Source: HRBIN15 sp039630445
GTDB lineage: Bacteria > Armatimonadota > Fimbriimonadia > Fimbriimonadales > GBS-DC
NCBI GenBank assembly: GCA_039630445.1
Contig: JBCNVA010000142.1
Span: 1-16,839, forward strand
Reading direction: 5' to 3'
DNA: 16,839 nt
Numbering within the stretch: the first letter of the stretch is position 1; each line of letters starts with the position of its first letter. The translations under genes and the position numbers were made by a program. Positions 1-6,814 of this stretch are shown piece after piece. The notes below the pieces were generated by a model. The model worked only from the letters and a program-made list of their open reading frames with translations, was not told the DNA's origin and made no database searches.

Positions 1-1388
1 GTGCGCAGCGACGCCAGCACCCACACGCCCAGCCCCAGCCCGTACAGCAACCGACTGTTGAACCAGATGCCGAGCGCAACCAGTAGTGTCGCCTCCAGGT
101 TCCATAGGGGCGCAACGACAGGCGTTCTGAACTGCGCGGGGATGGCAATCGTCAGCAGCACAACACCCAGCATGGTGAACCCGCCGTTCAGTATTGCATC
201 CTGAGGCACAGCTCGATGCCCCAGCCACGCAAGCAGCAGATAGACCGCGCCCAGCCCCGCCAGAAACGCCCCTGGATAGTTGCCTAACAGCGGCGCGACG
301 ATGCCCTGACCTGCTGGCACATAGAGCAGGGTCGCCGCTGCCAGAAACGCGATATCGCTATCGGAGGCAGAGATGCGCCGCGCGAACACCCCACCCAGCA
401 CAGAGAGCAGGAAGAGCGCGTAGTAAAGCGTGATGAAGCCAAACACCATCCCGCGCAACGAGTCGTTGAAATGCTGCAGTCCCCAGCCCACCAGCAGGAT
501 CCATGTCGCAATCAAGCAAAGCCAGCGCTGGAACTCCCAGCCGCTGCGCGCCGCGACGGTCAGCAGTCCCGCGTTCAGCACAGCGAGATAGGTGAAGAAG
601 CCGAGCGGCTTGCCTGCACTGCCTTCCGATTGCAGCACCACAGGGGTCAGGAAGCCGCCTGCAACCGCCAGCGTCGCCAGCAATTGCGAGTTGCGCCCGA
701 CCGCCAGCCCCATGCCAAGCACAGTCGTCAGTATCATCAACCCGAACGCCAGCTCGAAGCGCATCACGCCATAGCGCTGCAGCCCCGCCCAGGTGACCAG
801 ATACAGGATCGCTAGCCCCGCCGCGATGGAGCCGTCCACGAACCAGCCTGCAGAGCGTCGGCGCGAGAGCCAGCCCAGCCCGATCAGCGTTAGACCACCC
901 GCGTAGCCGATCGCCAGTCGCGCCCATGGTCCCAGCTTTGTCCACGCCCAGCTCAGGAAAAAGACCGACGCCAGAAAGAGCAGTGCAATCCCAAACCAGA
1001 GCGCGACCTGCCCTCCCAGCGTCTGCTCCAGTTCACGCGCGGCGGGTTCCTCTTCAAAAGCGAAGGGGCGAGCCGACGGAGCAGGGGGTGTTGGGTGTGT
1101 GGAGGGTCTCATCACAGGGGCTTGGGGCGCAGGTTGCGGTGGGGGAGGTGTGGTCGGTTGCGGCTCCCCTGCAGGCGCACTGGGTGGTGGCACAGCAGGC
1201 GCAGGCGGCACAGGGGACGGCGGGGGCACAGTCGGCGGAGGCGCCTCCACCGTTGGAGGCGGAACCTGCTCCGAACGCGCCACCTGCTGCTCCAACCGCT
1301 CCACCGCTTGACCGATGGCGCCCAGCAAGCGCTTGATCAGCTCCAGCTCCTTGCGCACATCCTCTGACGGTTCGGGTGGGCGTGCCAT
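1..1388 (-). CDS. DUF2339 family multi-spanning membrane protein (3' end beyond window)
   Basis: The reading frame opens with ATG at 1388-1386 and stays open to the left edge, giving about 462 residues with the C-terminus missing. The start is supported by GGGAGGTG just upstream on the minus strand. The N-terminal 35 residues are charged and likely helical. A proline-rich linker follows at about residues 43-110. Then comes a short motif ending in LEQTLGGQVALWFGIALLFL, which begins the first of many membrane helices. This order (soluble or coiled-coil N-terminus, Pro-rich linker, then ten or more hydrophobic helices) is typical of DUF2339 predicted membrane proteins, whose function is not established. 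It is last in a leftward cluster, 40 bp after the CcmB-like permease, so it is probably cotranscribed. Family assignment is fairly safe; no biochemical role can be given. Confidence 0.82.
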   Translation of the reverse strand, partial: MARPPEPSEDVRKELELIKRLLGAIGQAVERLEQQVARSEQVPPPTVEAPPPTVPPPSPVPPAPAVPPPSAPAGEPQPTTPPPPQPAPQAPVMRPSTHPTPPAPSARPFAFEEEPAARELEQTLGGQVALWFGIALLFLASVFFLSWAWTKLGPWARLAIGYAGGLTLIGLGWLSRRRSAGWFVDGSIAAGLAILYLVTWAGLQRYGVMRFELAFGLMILTTVLGMGLAVGRNSQLLATLAVAGGFLTPVVLQSEGSAGKPLGFFTYLAVLNAGLLTVAARSGWEFQRWLCLIATWILLVGWGLQHFNDSLRGMVFGFITLYYALFLLSVLGGVFARRISASDSDIAFLAAATLLYVPAGQGIVAPLLGNYPGAFLAGLGAVYLLLAWLGHRAVPQDAILNGGFTMLGVVLLTIAIPAQFRTPVVAPLWNLEATLLVALGIWFNSRLLYGLGLGVWVLASLR

Positions 1389-1428
1389 CGTTGCACCTCC
1401 CGTTTTCAGGATACCGCGCGTGTTTCCC

Positions 1429-2103
1429 TCAGACCTCACGCCAGATGCGTTCGAACACCCATGCAGCGCCTGCCGACATCATCAGGGCATAGCCCAGCAC
1501 GCCTTGCGCCGCGCCTCCCACACTTTGACCTAGGATCGCCGCTTTCGTGCCTGCAATTAGCAGCAACAGCAGCGGCAGCAGCAGCGGAAAGGTCAGCACA
1601 GCAAGCAGCGCACCGCGCACCGCCGTGCGTGCCACCAGTGCCCCGCACAGCGTCAGCACACTGACCAAGCAGAAACCGCCCAGTCCCCACAGCATCAGCC
1701 AGCTAAGCCAATCCCCCTGTAAGGGCGCAATCATCAGCCCATACAGCGGCACCAACACGGCACTAAGCAGCCCGTAAAGCGTGGCGTGGAAAAGCCACTT
1801 TCCCCAGAAGACGGCGCTGGGGCGCGCACCGACGCGCAACAGGTCGGCGGTTCCTGTCTCCTCTTCCGTGATGAAGCCGCGTGCCAGCGCAGGAAACAGT
1901 CCGAACAGCAACGCCATCCAGAACAGCCCCGCCTGCATCCCCGCCTCCAGCGGCTCCCCCAGCGTGGCGAACCCAACACCCACGACTGTCACGACGCCCA
2001 CCAGCAGCGACGCCACCACCCCCTGGCGCAGCCGCCATTCCTGCAGCATATCTTTACGCCAGATAGCCACAACCTCACCCACCCATCGCCAGGCAGAGGT
2101 CAC
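1429..2103 (-). CDS. ccmB: CcmB-like heme exporter / ABC transporter permease
   Basis: The product is about 224 residues if GTG at 2103-2101 is used. That start has AGAGGGAG at 2120-2113 with a 9-nt spacer, gives normal CcmB length, and overlaps the upstream ATPase by 29 bp. An in-frame ATG at 2223 would give 264 residues and a 148-bp overlap, which is less likely. The protein begins with an amphipathic stretch (AIWRKDMLQEWRLRQG), then about six hydrophobic helices. CcmB-like landmarks are the segment FITEEETGTADLLRVG after the second helix, which resembles the cytoplasmic loop EREDGTLELLL of the family, and a late FPLLLPLLLLLIAGTKAAI. CcmB works with CcmA in the cytochrome c maturation ABC complex at the inner membrane. 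No ccmC, ccmE or ccsA is in the window, so an ABC-2-like permease for another substrate remains possible. Confidence 0.78.
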   Translation of the reverse strand: MTSAWRWVGEVVAIWRKDMLQEWRLRQGVVASLLVGVVTVVGVGFATLGEPLEAGMQAGLFWMALLFGLFPALARGFITEEETGTADLLRVGARPSAVFWGKWLFHATLYGLLSAVLVPLYGLMIAPLQGDWLSWLMLWGLGGFCLVSVLTLCGALVARTAVRGALLAVLTFPLLLPLLLLLIAGTKAAILGQSVGGAAQGVLGYALMMSAGAAWVFERIWREV

Positions 2104-2695
2104 CCCAGTGGACTCCCTCTGCACGATTGGTGGCGAAGATGGCGATTCCACGCGCTCGCTGCTCATAAAGCACCCGTTCAAGAAGCTGCAATCCCGCCGC
2201 ATCCAGCCCTGCATCGGGTTCATCTAACAGAAGCAGAGGCGGCTCACCGAAGGTCGCCAGCGCAAGGCGTAGTCGCTGACGCATGCCCGCAGAATAGGCG
2301 CGGACACGCTCGTGCGCCCTGTCCGCCAGCTCAAATCGGCTCAGATGCGCCATCAGCGTCTCCTCCAGACCTGAACCCCCGTATAATCCGCGCACGGTTG
2401 CCCACCAGCGCAGGTGTTCATAGGCGGTCAACTCCCGATAGAGCGCTCCATCACTGGCGCACCAACCTATCCAGCGCATCCGATCCGTCACGGGCTGACC
2501 GCGGTAGCACAGCACAACTTGCCCTTCTGTCGGTGCGAGCAACCCCGCAAGCAGGCGAATGAAGGTCGTCTTGCCTGACCCATTTGCGCCACACACAACC
2601 AGCGCCTGCCCCTGCGCGACTTGCAGGCTTAGCGCACGAAACACCCAGCGGTCGCCAAACCGCTTCCCCAGCAATTGACAATCCAGCGCCCACAC
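2075..2695 (-). CDS. ccmA: CcmA-like ABC transporter ATP-binding protein
   Basis: This 206-residue ATPase starts at GTG 2695-2693. Its Walker A is GANGSGKTT (near residue 37), the signature is YSAGMRQRLRLA, and Walker B is LLLLDEPDAGLD; the H-loop region reads ATNRAEG. The signature SAGMRQR is the form common in CcmA rather than the canonical LSGGQ. At about 206 residues it has CcmA length and lacks the extra domains of importer ATPases. It overlaps the permease gene downstream, the usual ccmA-ccmB coupling, and is expected to power it at the cytoplasmic face of the membrane. The gene is divergent from the M14 peptidase with an 86-bp gap. The H-loop histidine is replaced by asparagine (ATNRA), which also occurs in some CcmA proteins but should be checked. 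ATPase assignment is certain; the ccm label depends on its partner. Confidence 0.85.
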   Translation of the reverse strand: MWALDCQLLGKRFGDRWVFRALSLQVAQGQALVVCGANGSGKTTFIRLLAGLLAPTEGQVVLCYRGQPVTDRMRWIGWCASDGALYRELTAYEHLRWWATVRGLYGGSGLEETLMAHLSRFELADRAHERVRAYSAGMRQRLRLALATFGEPPLLLLDEPDAGLDAAGLQLLERVLYEQRARGIAIFATNRAEGVHWGDLCLAMGG

Positions 2696-2742
2696 GCCCT
2701 TAGGATACCCTTCTCTTGAGGACGATGTTGACAGCAGGAAGG

Positions 2743-2752
2743 CAAGCGCTTG
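2743..2752. promoter_or_regulatory. 10-bp palindrome CAAGCGCTTG in divergent intergenic region
   Basis: The palindrome CAAGCGCTTG is perfect and lies in the 86-bp gap between ccmA (leftward) and the M14 peptidase (rightward). It is flanked by partial continuation of the symmetry (GGC on the left, GCC on the right, one base out of register). A regulator site for one or both genes is possible, but a palindrome this short can occur by chance. A TTGACA lies upstream at 2728-2733 but no good -10 follows at 16-18 bp. Confidence 0.2.
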
Positions 2753-2781
2753 TGCCGAACTCCATCGGCTGGAGGTGAATG

Positions 2782-4470
2782 ATGCCCGAAGTACGCTTCG
2801 ATACCTACTACCGCTATGAAGAGTTGACCCGCATTTTGCATGCCTATGCCGAGGAGTATCCTCAACTTGCGCGCATTCAGAGTATTGGCAAAAGCTACGA
2901 AGGGCGCGACATCTGGCTGCTGACCATTACAAACTTCGCTACAGGGAACGACGATGAGAAGCCTGCCTTCTGGGTAGATGGAAATATCCATGCCAGCGAG
3001 GTTTCTGGCTCCACCGCCTGCCTCTATCTCATTCACCGCCTGCTGCGAGAGTATGGCTCACATCCCGCCATCACGCGCTGTCTGGACACTCGTGCGTTCT
3101 ACATCTGCCCGCGAGTGAACCCCGATGGTGCGGAGTTGGCACTGGCAGATAAGCCCAAAATCATTCGCTCCAGTACCCGCCCCTACCCCTATGATGAGGA
3201 CCCCATCGGTGGGCTGGTGGTGGAAGATATTGATGGGGATGGACGCATGCTGATGATGCGCATCCCTGACCCCAACGGTAACTGGAAGAAGCACCCCGAC
3301 GAACCGCGCCTGATGGTGCGTCGCGAACCTGATGAATATGGTGGCGAGTATTATCGCATCCTGCCTGAGGGGCGATTCGACGAGCCGTTCGACCCCGCTA
3401 TTCTGACCATTCAGCCGAAGAAGGAGGGACTGGATCTCAATCGCAACTTCCCGGCGAACTGGCGGCAGGAGTATGAGCAGGCGGGTGCAGGTCCCTACCC
3501 CACCTCTGAGCCAGAGGTACGCGCGATTGTAGACTTCATCGTGAAGCACCCCAATATCACGGGCGCGGTGAGCTTCCACACATGGAGTGGTGTGCTGCTG
3601 CGCCCCTACAGCCATCAGTCGGATGAGGCGTTCCCTGCCGAAGATCTCTGGACCTATCAAAAAATCGGCGCGAAAGGCACCGAAATCACAGGCTATCCCC
3701 ATATCAGCGTGTTCCATGACTTCAAGTATCACCCCAAAGAGTACATTTCGGGCGTGTTCGACGATTGGATGTATGACCATCTGGGCGTGTTTGCTTGGAC
3801 GGTGGAAATTTGGAGTCCGCAGCGGCAGGCAGGCATCACCGAGTATAAATTCATCGACTGGTATCGCGAACACCCCGTAGAGGACGATCTCAAACTGCTG
3901 AAATGGAGCGACGAGGTGCTGGGTGGTCGAGGCTATGTGGACTGGTATGAGTTCGAGCATCCGCAGCTGGGCAAGGTGGAATTGGGTGGCTGGGATGTGA
4001 TGTATGCCTGGCGCAACCCACCCCCACCGTTTCTGGAGAAAGAGGTCGCCCTGTTCCCCGACTGGCTGGTGTGGCATCTGCTCATCTCACCCAAGCTGGA
4101 AATTCACGAGGCAAAAGCCATCCTGCTGGGCGAGGGTCTCTATCAAATTCGGCTGGTGGTGCAGAACACGGGGTGGCTGCCCACCTATGTGACGAAGAAA
4201 GCGCTGGAAAAGAAGGTGGTGCGCGGCGTGATTGCGGAGATCGAACTGCCTGAAGGGGCAACCCTGCGCACGGGCAAACCGCGTGAGGAGCTGGGGCAGC
4301 TGGAAGGGCGTGCCTATAAGCCTTCTGCCATCAGTGGTTGGACAGTCGACTCTACTGACGACCGTGCTAAAGTCGAGTGGGTGGTGCATGCGCCACACGG
4401 GGGCGTTGTTCAAATCACCGCCCGTCATGAGCGGGCGGGCATCGTGCGCGCCCATCTCAAACTGCCATAG
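2782..4470 (+). CDS. M14 family zinc carboxypeptidase
   Basis: The product is about 562 residues. Two ATGs stand in tandem at 2779 and 2782; the SD GGAGGTGA at 2771-2778 touches the first, so the second is better spaced. Counting from 2782, the zinc motif HxxE is H70-A-S-E73 (NIHASEVSG), the substrate-site Asn-Arg is N220-R221 (DLNRNFPANW), the third zinc ligand is H266 (SFHTWSG), and the catalytic glutamate is E342 (WTVEIWSP). All the key residues known for carboxypeptidase A-type enzymes are thus present. An insertion between the two halves of the site carries a DxDxDG stretch (D149, D151, D153) resembling a calcium-binding loop. After about residue 395 a C-terminal beta-rich region follows, possibly Ig-like. 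No signal peptide is seen, so it is probably cytoplasmic. The peptide substrate cannot be told from sequence. The gene stands alone, with repeats downstream. Confidence 0.9.
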   Translation: MPEVRFDTYYRYEELTRILHAYAEEYPQLARIQSIGKSYEGRDIWLLTITNFATGNDDEKPAFWVDGNIHASEVSGSTACLYLIHRLLREYGSHPAITRCLDTRAFYICPRVNPDGAELALADKPKIIRSSTRPYPYDEDPIGGLVVEDIDGDGRMLMMRIPDPNGNWKKHPDEPRLMVRREPDEYGGEYYRILPEGRFDEPFDPAILTIQPKKEGLDLNRNFPANWRQEYEQAGAGPYPTSEPEVRAIVDFIVKHPNITGAVSFHTWSGVLLRPYSHQSDEAFPAEDLWTYQKIGAKGTEITGYPHISVFHDFKYHPKEYISGVFDDWMYDHLGVFAWTVEIWSPQRQAGITEYKFIDWYREHPVEDDLKLLKWSDEVLGGRGYVDWYEFEHPQLGKVELGGWDVMYAWRNPPPPFLEKEVALFPDWLVWHLLISPKLEIHEAKAILLGEGLYQIRLVVQNTGWLPTYVTKKALEKKVVRGVIAEIELPEGATLRTGKPREELGQLEGRAYKPSAISGWTVDSTDDRAKVEWVVHAPHGGVVQITARHERAGIVRAHLKLP

Positions 4471-4484
4471 TCCAGCCGCACCCC

Positions 4485-4514
4485 TTGATAAAGCTGCTGG
4501 TTTCGGTATATAAT
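4485..4514 (+). promoter_or_regulatory. Candidate sigma-70 promoter (TTGATA-18-TATAAT)
   Basis: TTGATA at 4485-4490 and TATAAT at 4509-4514 are 18 bp apart, a good match to the housekeeping consensus. The site starts 15 bp after the peptidase stop codon. The -10 box coincides with the left end of the palindromic repeat, so the repeat may have supplied half of the promoter. Transcription from here would run through the repeat and the structured leader into the sigma factor gene. Confidence 0.5.
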
Positions 4515-4677
4515 AACTCAAGTTGCTACCTGTCGCCTTTGAGCAGGCGAGATTCCTCGCTTCGCTCGGAATGACAACGCTTCGCTCGGAATAACGGGGC
4601 GTTTTATGCGGCAGTGAACTTGTCATTCCGAGCCGAAGGTGAGGAATCTCAGATAGGTGGCAGCTTGGGTTATAATA
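4509..4677. repeat. MITE-like / REP-like long palindromic element
   Basis: The two ends are inverted copies: 4509-4534 matches the reverse complement of 4652-4677 at 21 of 26 positions by hand alignment. An inner pair, 4549-4577 and 4620-4650, shares GAGATTCCTC and CGGAATGACAA. The left arm also contains a short direct duplication of CGCTTCGCTCGGAAT. The element has no coding frame of note, is AT-rich at its tips and is framed by TATAAT-like sequence at both ends. TGTCATTCCGAGC-type palindromes are widespread in intergenic DNA of diverse bacteria, which I know only as a recurrent pattern. Whether it is a mobilised MITE or a REP-like repeat cannot be decided from one copy. Confidence 0.7.
4671..4676 (+). 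promoter_or_regulatory. Candidate -10 box TATAAT before the structured leader
   Basis: A consensus TATAAT lies at the right tip of the palindromic element, 15 bp before the first base of the closing helix of the candidate structured RNA. The expected transcription start is about 4683. No good -35 is seen 16-18 bp upstream, so activation by a regulator, or use of the stronger upstream promoter at 4485, is possible. Confidence 0.4.
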
Positions 4678-4682
4678 GAGTC

Positions 4683-4868
4683 GAGGCGCGGAAAGGGGCG
4701 AAACGGCTAAGCTTTGAGAGGAAGGTTACTCTCCTGTCTGGCTCTCTCAAAGCGACCACCATTTGCGGGTAGCGGACTGCTCCTTCACAGGCTCCCTTTA
4801 TCGCGTTCAAAAGAGCGAAATCGGCGGAATCCGCCCGGAAAGCTGTCCGGTTTTCGCCCCTTTCTGAG
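4683..4868 (+). ncRNA. Candidate structured RNA leader upstream of ECF sigma gene
   Basis: Helices found by eye suggest a compact multibranched RNA. P1 is 13 perfect pairs, 4691-4703 with 4852-4864. P2 is 10 perfect pairs, 4711-4720 with 4744-4753, topped by a smaller AGG/CCT pairing. P3 is an interrupted stem between GGG at about 4767 and CCC at about 4796, with CTG/CAG at its top. P4 is TCGC 4801-4804 with GCGA 4815-4818. P5 is GGCGG 4823-4827 with CCGCC 4831-4835 over a 3-nt loop. P6 is CGGA with TCCG, 4836-4839/4846-4849. P1 encloses all the rest. There is no convincing reading frame. I see none of the signature sequences of T-box, TPP, SAM, cobalamin, glycine, FMN or c-di-GMP riboswitches, nor of SRP, RNase P or tmRNA. 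It could be a cis-regulatory leader for the sigma gene or a free small RNA. Exact ends are guesses. Confidence 0.5.
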
Positions 4869-4879
4869 TCTTTAAATAG

Positions 4880-4902
4880 TGAGGCCCCTCATGGGGGTTT
4901 CG
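4880..4902 (+). promoter_or_regulatory. Hairpin just upstream of the sigma factor RBS
   Basis: CCCC at about 4885-4888 can pair with GGGG at about 4893-4897 over a short TCAT loop, extended by G-T and A-T pairs to GAGG/TTTC. It ends directly before the purine-rich RBS (GGAAGGAAGG, about 4906-4915). With no following T-run it is a poor intrinsic terminator. It may instead affect RBS access, possibly in alternation with the structured RNA upstream. Confidence 0.3.
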
Positions 4903-4925
4903 AAAGGAAGGAAGGTGGCTCGAGC

Positions 4926-5468
4926 ATGCAATATGCGGAAAGGTGCTTTGCGACAGAGTACGCGGAGCAGCAATTCTTCGCTTCGCTACGTCCACGCATC
5001 GAGCGGATGGTGCGTCGCTATCTCGGTAGTGTTGATGAGGATGTGGAAGACCTGACCCAGGAGTGCTTGATACGGGTCTATAACAGCTTGGAACATCTGC
5101 GTGACGCAGACAAGTTGGATCCGTGGCTGCAGGTGCTGGTGCGCAACACGGTATTTACCTGGTTGCGTGAACGCCGTCGTGAAATGGAAATATGCTCCCT
5201 GGGTCTGGAAGCGGACACCGAAGCGGAGCCTTGTGCATCCTATGAGGATGAGACGCTGCTCTACATTGTGCTGCAGGAGGTCCTGCAGACGCTCTCGGAG
5301 GAGGATCGGCAGATGATTGAGATGCGGTACGGTGATGGCATGCGCTATCACGAGATCGCCCAAGCGATGCAGATCAACGAGGAGGCGGTCCGAAAGCGGA
5401 TTAACCGAGCGCTGGTCCGGCTGCGTACCCATCCGATTGTCAAAGCGATACTGGAGGAGGATGGATGA
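4926..5468 (+). CDS. ECF-type sigma-70 family RNA polymerase sigma factor
   Basis: The 180-residue product has the two domains of extracytoplasmic-function sigma factors. Region 2 (about residues 20-90) contains DEDVEDLTQECLIRVYNSLE and LDPWLQVLVRNTVFTWLRERRR. Region 4 (about 118-172) contains LQTLSEEDRQMIEMRYGDGM followed by the helix-turn-helix YHEIAQAMQINEEAVRKRINRAL. It would direct RNA polymerase to a specific regulon. The ATG at 4926 has purine-rich GGAAGGAAGGTGG upstream. Three bases after its stop comes a zinc-type anti-sigma gene, the usual arrangement, so its activity is probably held by that partner. The long 5' region with a candidate structured RNA suggests extra control at RNA level. 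The signal sensed and the ECF group cannot be told here. Confidence 0.93.
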   Translation: MQYAERCFATEYAEQQFFASLRPRIERMVRRYLGSVDEDVEDLTQECLIRVYNSLEHLRDADKLDPWLQVLVRNTVFTWLRERRREMEICSLGLEADTEAEPCASYEDETLLYIVLQEVLQTLSEEDRQMIEMRYGDGMRYHEIAQAMQINEEAVRKRINRALVRLRTHPIVKAILEEDG

Positions 5469-5471
5469 GCG

Positions 5472-5657
5472 ATGAACTGTCGGCGAGCGCGGGCTTACAT
5501 GGAAGCCTATCTCATGAGTGATTTAGATCCCAAGCTCGCCGAACAGCTGGAAAGGCATCTGAAAACCTGTCATTTTTGTCAGGCTGCGTGTGAGGATTTG
5601 CGACGCCTTATCGATCTCTTGCAGCGCGCGTTTCAGCAGAAGAGGCTGTCCGCATAG
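5472..5657 (+). CDS. Short zinc-finger anti-sigma factor (ZAS / zf-HC2)
   Basis: A 61-residue protein with the zinc-binding anti-sigma signature: C3, then H29-x3-C33-x2-C36, with a further C40 nearby. The ZAS domain wraps around its cognate sigma factor and blocks promoter binding. The gene starts 3 bp after the sigma stop, with GGAGGAGG before it, so the two are translationally linked. Unlike most ZAS proteins it has no transmembrane helix or sensory domain; the chain ends about 20 residues after the zinc motif. It is therefore likely a soluble cytoplasmic inhibitor, perhaps redox- or metal-responsive like RsrA, though RsrA is longer. That function is inferred. The ending may be natural, since no continuation in another frame is seen before the convergent gene. 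Confidence 0.85.
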   Translation: MNCRRARAYMEAYLMSDLDPKLAEQLERHLKTCHFCQAACEDLRRLIDLLQRAFQQKRLSA

Positions 5658-5694
5658 GCTTTGGAGCCTTACCGCCAGCATCGGGCAAAGCCCG
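5656..5694. terminator. Possible bidirectional terminator between convergent genes
   Basis: The 39-bp gap between the anti-sigma and HD-GYP stop codons holds two small hairpins: AGGCT/AGCCT (5656-5660 with 5665-5669) and CGGGC/GCCCG (5682-5686 with 5690-5694, AAA loop). Neither is followed by a clear T-run on either strand, so termination is plausible from position but weakly supported by sequence. Confidence 0.3.
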
Positions 5695-5696
5695 GC

Positions 5697-6764
5697 TTAA
5701 GCGGCATGGGCCTTCTGACCAGAGATCGTCAGTTCGCGAATCGCGCGCAGCTCTTCCTCGGGTAGGCTCAGGAAGACCCGGACCAGCTCTGGGTCGAACT
5801 GGGTTCCTGCGCAGCGCTCGATCTCCTCGCGCGCCTGCGCGAAGGAGAGCGCTTTGCGATAGGGGCGATCTGATGTCATCGCATCCAGCGTATCGGCGAT
5901 AGCAAAGAGGCGGGCGCCGAGCGGGATCTCTTCCCCGCTCAAACCGTAAGGATAGCCCTTGCCGTCCCAACGCTCATGGTGATGCAACACAATCGGGGCG
6001 GCAGGGCGCAGCATTTCTACCCTCATGCACATCCGATAGCCGATGACAGGGTGCTGCTTCATAATTTCCCACTCGTCGGGCGTTAGCGGACCAGGCTTGT
6101 AAAGGATATGGTCGGGCACGCCAATTTTACCGATGTCATGCAGCAGCGCGCCATGCTCGATGTGTTGCAGCTCCTCTTGCGACAGGTTCAAGCGCTGCGC
6201 CATCAGCATCGTGTAAGCCGCCACGCGCTCCGAATGCCCTTCCGTCTCGGTGTCACGGGTGTCCAGCGCCGCCAGCAACGCCTCTAAGGTGGCGCGATAG
6301 GAACGCTGCACCGCCTCCTGCAGGTCGCGCGCGCGCGAGCTTTCAAGACTATGGCGCGTAAGATTGCGCTCAATCAAAATAGGAATTTCATGCACATTAT
6401 AGGGCTTCGTGATGAAATCGGTCGCGCCCTCTTTGAGCGCCTGACGCGCCATCTCGATATTGCCAAAACCCGTCACCAGAATCACGGGCACATCGGGACG
6501 ACGCTGGCGAATTTGCTTAAGTAAATCAAAGCCGTTCATGCCGGGCATAAAGATGTCGCTCAGCACGATATCGATGGGCTGGCTCTCCAGCACGGCGAGC
6601 GCGTCGGCGCCGTGCGCCGTCGCCCACACCTCATAGCCCGCATCCTCCAGCACAAATCGCAGCGTATCCCGCACCAGATGATCGTCATCCACAATTAAAA
6701 CATGCCGCCGTGGCGGGGCGGAATGTGCTACCTCAGCCTCTGGAAAGAGACGATAGACCTCCAT
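5697..6764 (-). CDS. Response regulator with HD-GYP domain (c-di-GMP phosphodiesterase)
   Basis: The 355-residue product joins a receiver domain (about 20-135) to an HD-GYP domain (about 150-345). The receiver has the acidic pocket D26-D28, phosphoacceptor D70 (LSDIFMPGMNG), T98 and K120 (ITKPYN). The HD-GYP part has H177 (GHSERV), H209-D210 (LLHDIGKIGVPD), H238, H262-H263 and the GYP triplet in HERWDGKGYP, so all metal and catalytic residues expected for an active enzyme are present. Such proteins hydrolyse cyclic di-GMP to GMP or pGpG when switched by phosphorylation. No histidine kinase is in the window, so it is an orphan here. ATG at 6764-6762 is preceded by GAGGGGG. It is convergent to the sigma operon and divergent from suf; a TATAAT on its strand lies 45 bp upstream. 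Confidence 0.95.
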   Translation of the reverse strand: MEVYRLFPEAEVAHSAPPRRHVLIVDDDHLVRDTLRFVLEDAGYEVWATAHGADALAVLESQPIDIVLSDIFMPGMNGFDLLKQIRQRRPDVPVILVTGFGNIEMARQALKEGATDFITKPYNVHEIPILIERNLTRHSLESSRARDLQEAVQRSYRATLEALLAALDTRDTETEGHSERVAAYTMLMAQRLNLSQEELQHIEHGALLHDIGKIGVPDHILYKPGPLTPDEWEIMKQHPVIGYRMCMRVEMLRPAAPIVLHHHERWDGKGYPYGLSGEEIPLGARLFAIADTLDAMTSDRPYRKALSFAQAREEIERCAGTQFDPELVRVFLSLPEEELRAIRELTISGQKAHAA

Positions 6765-6808
6765 GCTGTATAGCCCCCTCCATCCTGCGCCTCCATGCGC
6801 CGATGGAG

Positions 6809-6814
6809 ATTATA
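6809..6814 (-). promoter_or_regulatory. Candidate -10 box (TATAAT) for the HD-GYP gene
   Basis: On the minus strand TATAAT occupies 6814-6809, 45 bp before the start codon. No convincing -35 is seen at 16-18 bp. Between it and the gene lies an 18-bp inverted repeat (CTCCAT ... ATGGAG, 6791-6808) that could be an operator or a leader hairpin. Confidence 0.35.

Noticed and set aside
926..1336. Long open frames on the plus strand opposite the DUF2339 gene
   Set aside because: They arise from the proline-rich, GC-rich coding strand of the DUF2339 linker; the encoded peptides are low-complexity and match no family.
2104..2223. Upstream in-frame ATG for the CcmB-like permease
   Set aside because: It would create a 148-bp overlap with ccmA and a 40-residue N-terminal extension not found in CcmB; GTG 2103 has a better SD and gives the family length.
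2728..2756. TTGACA as promoter of the M14 gene
   Set aside because: No -10-like hexamer occurs at 16-18 bp; the sequence there is GC-rich.
3058..4077. A 339-codon open frame antisense to the M14 peptidase
   Set aside because: The plus strand encodes an M14 enzyme with all catalytic residues; the antisense frame has no recognisable domain and is explained by GC-biased codon use.
4683..4868. T-box, c-di-GMP, cobalamin, SAM or TPP riboswitch, or 6S RNA
   Set aside because: None of the conserved core sequences of these riboswitches is present, and the multibranched layout is unlike the single long bulged rod of 6S RNA.
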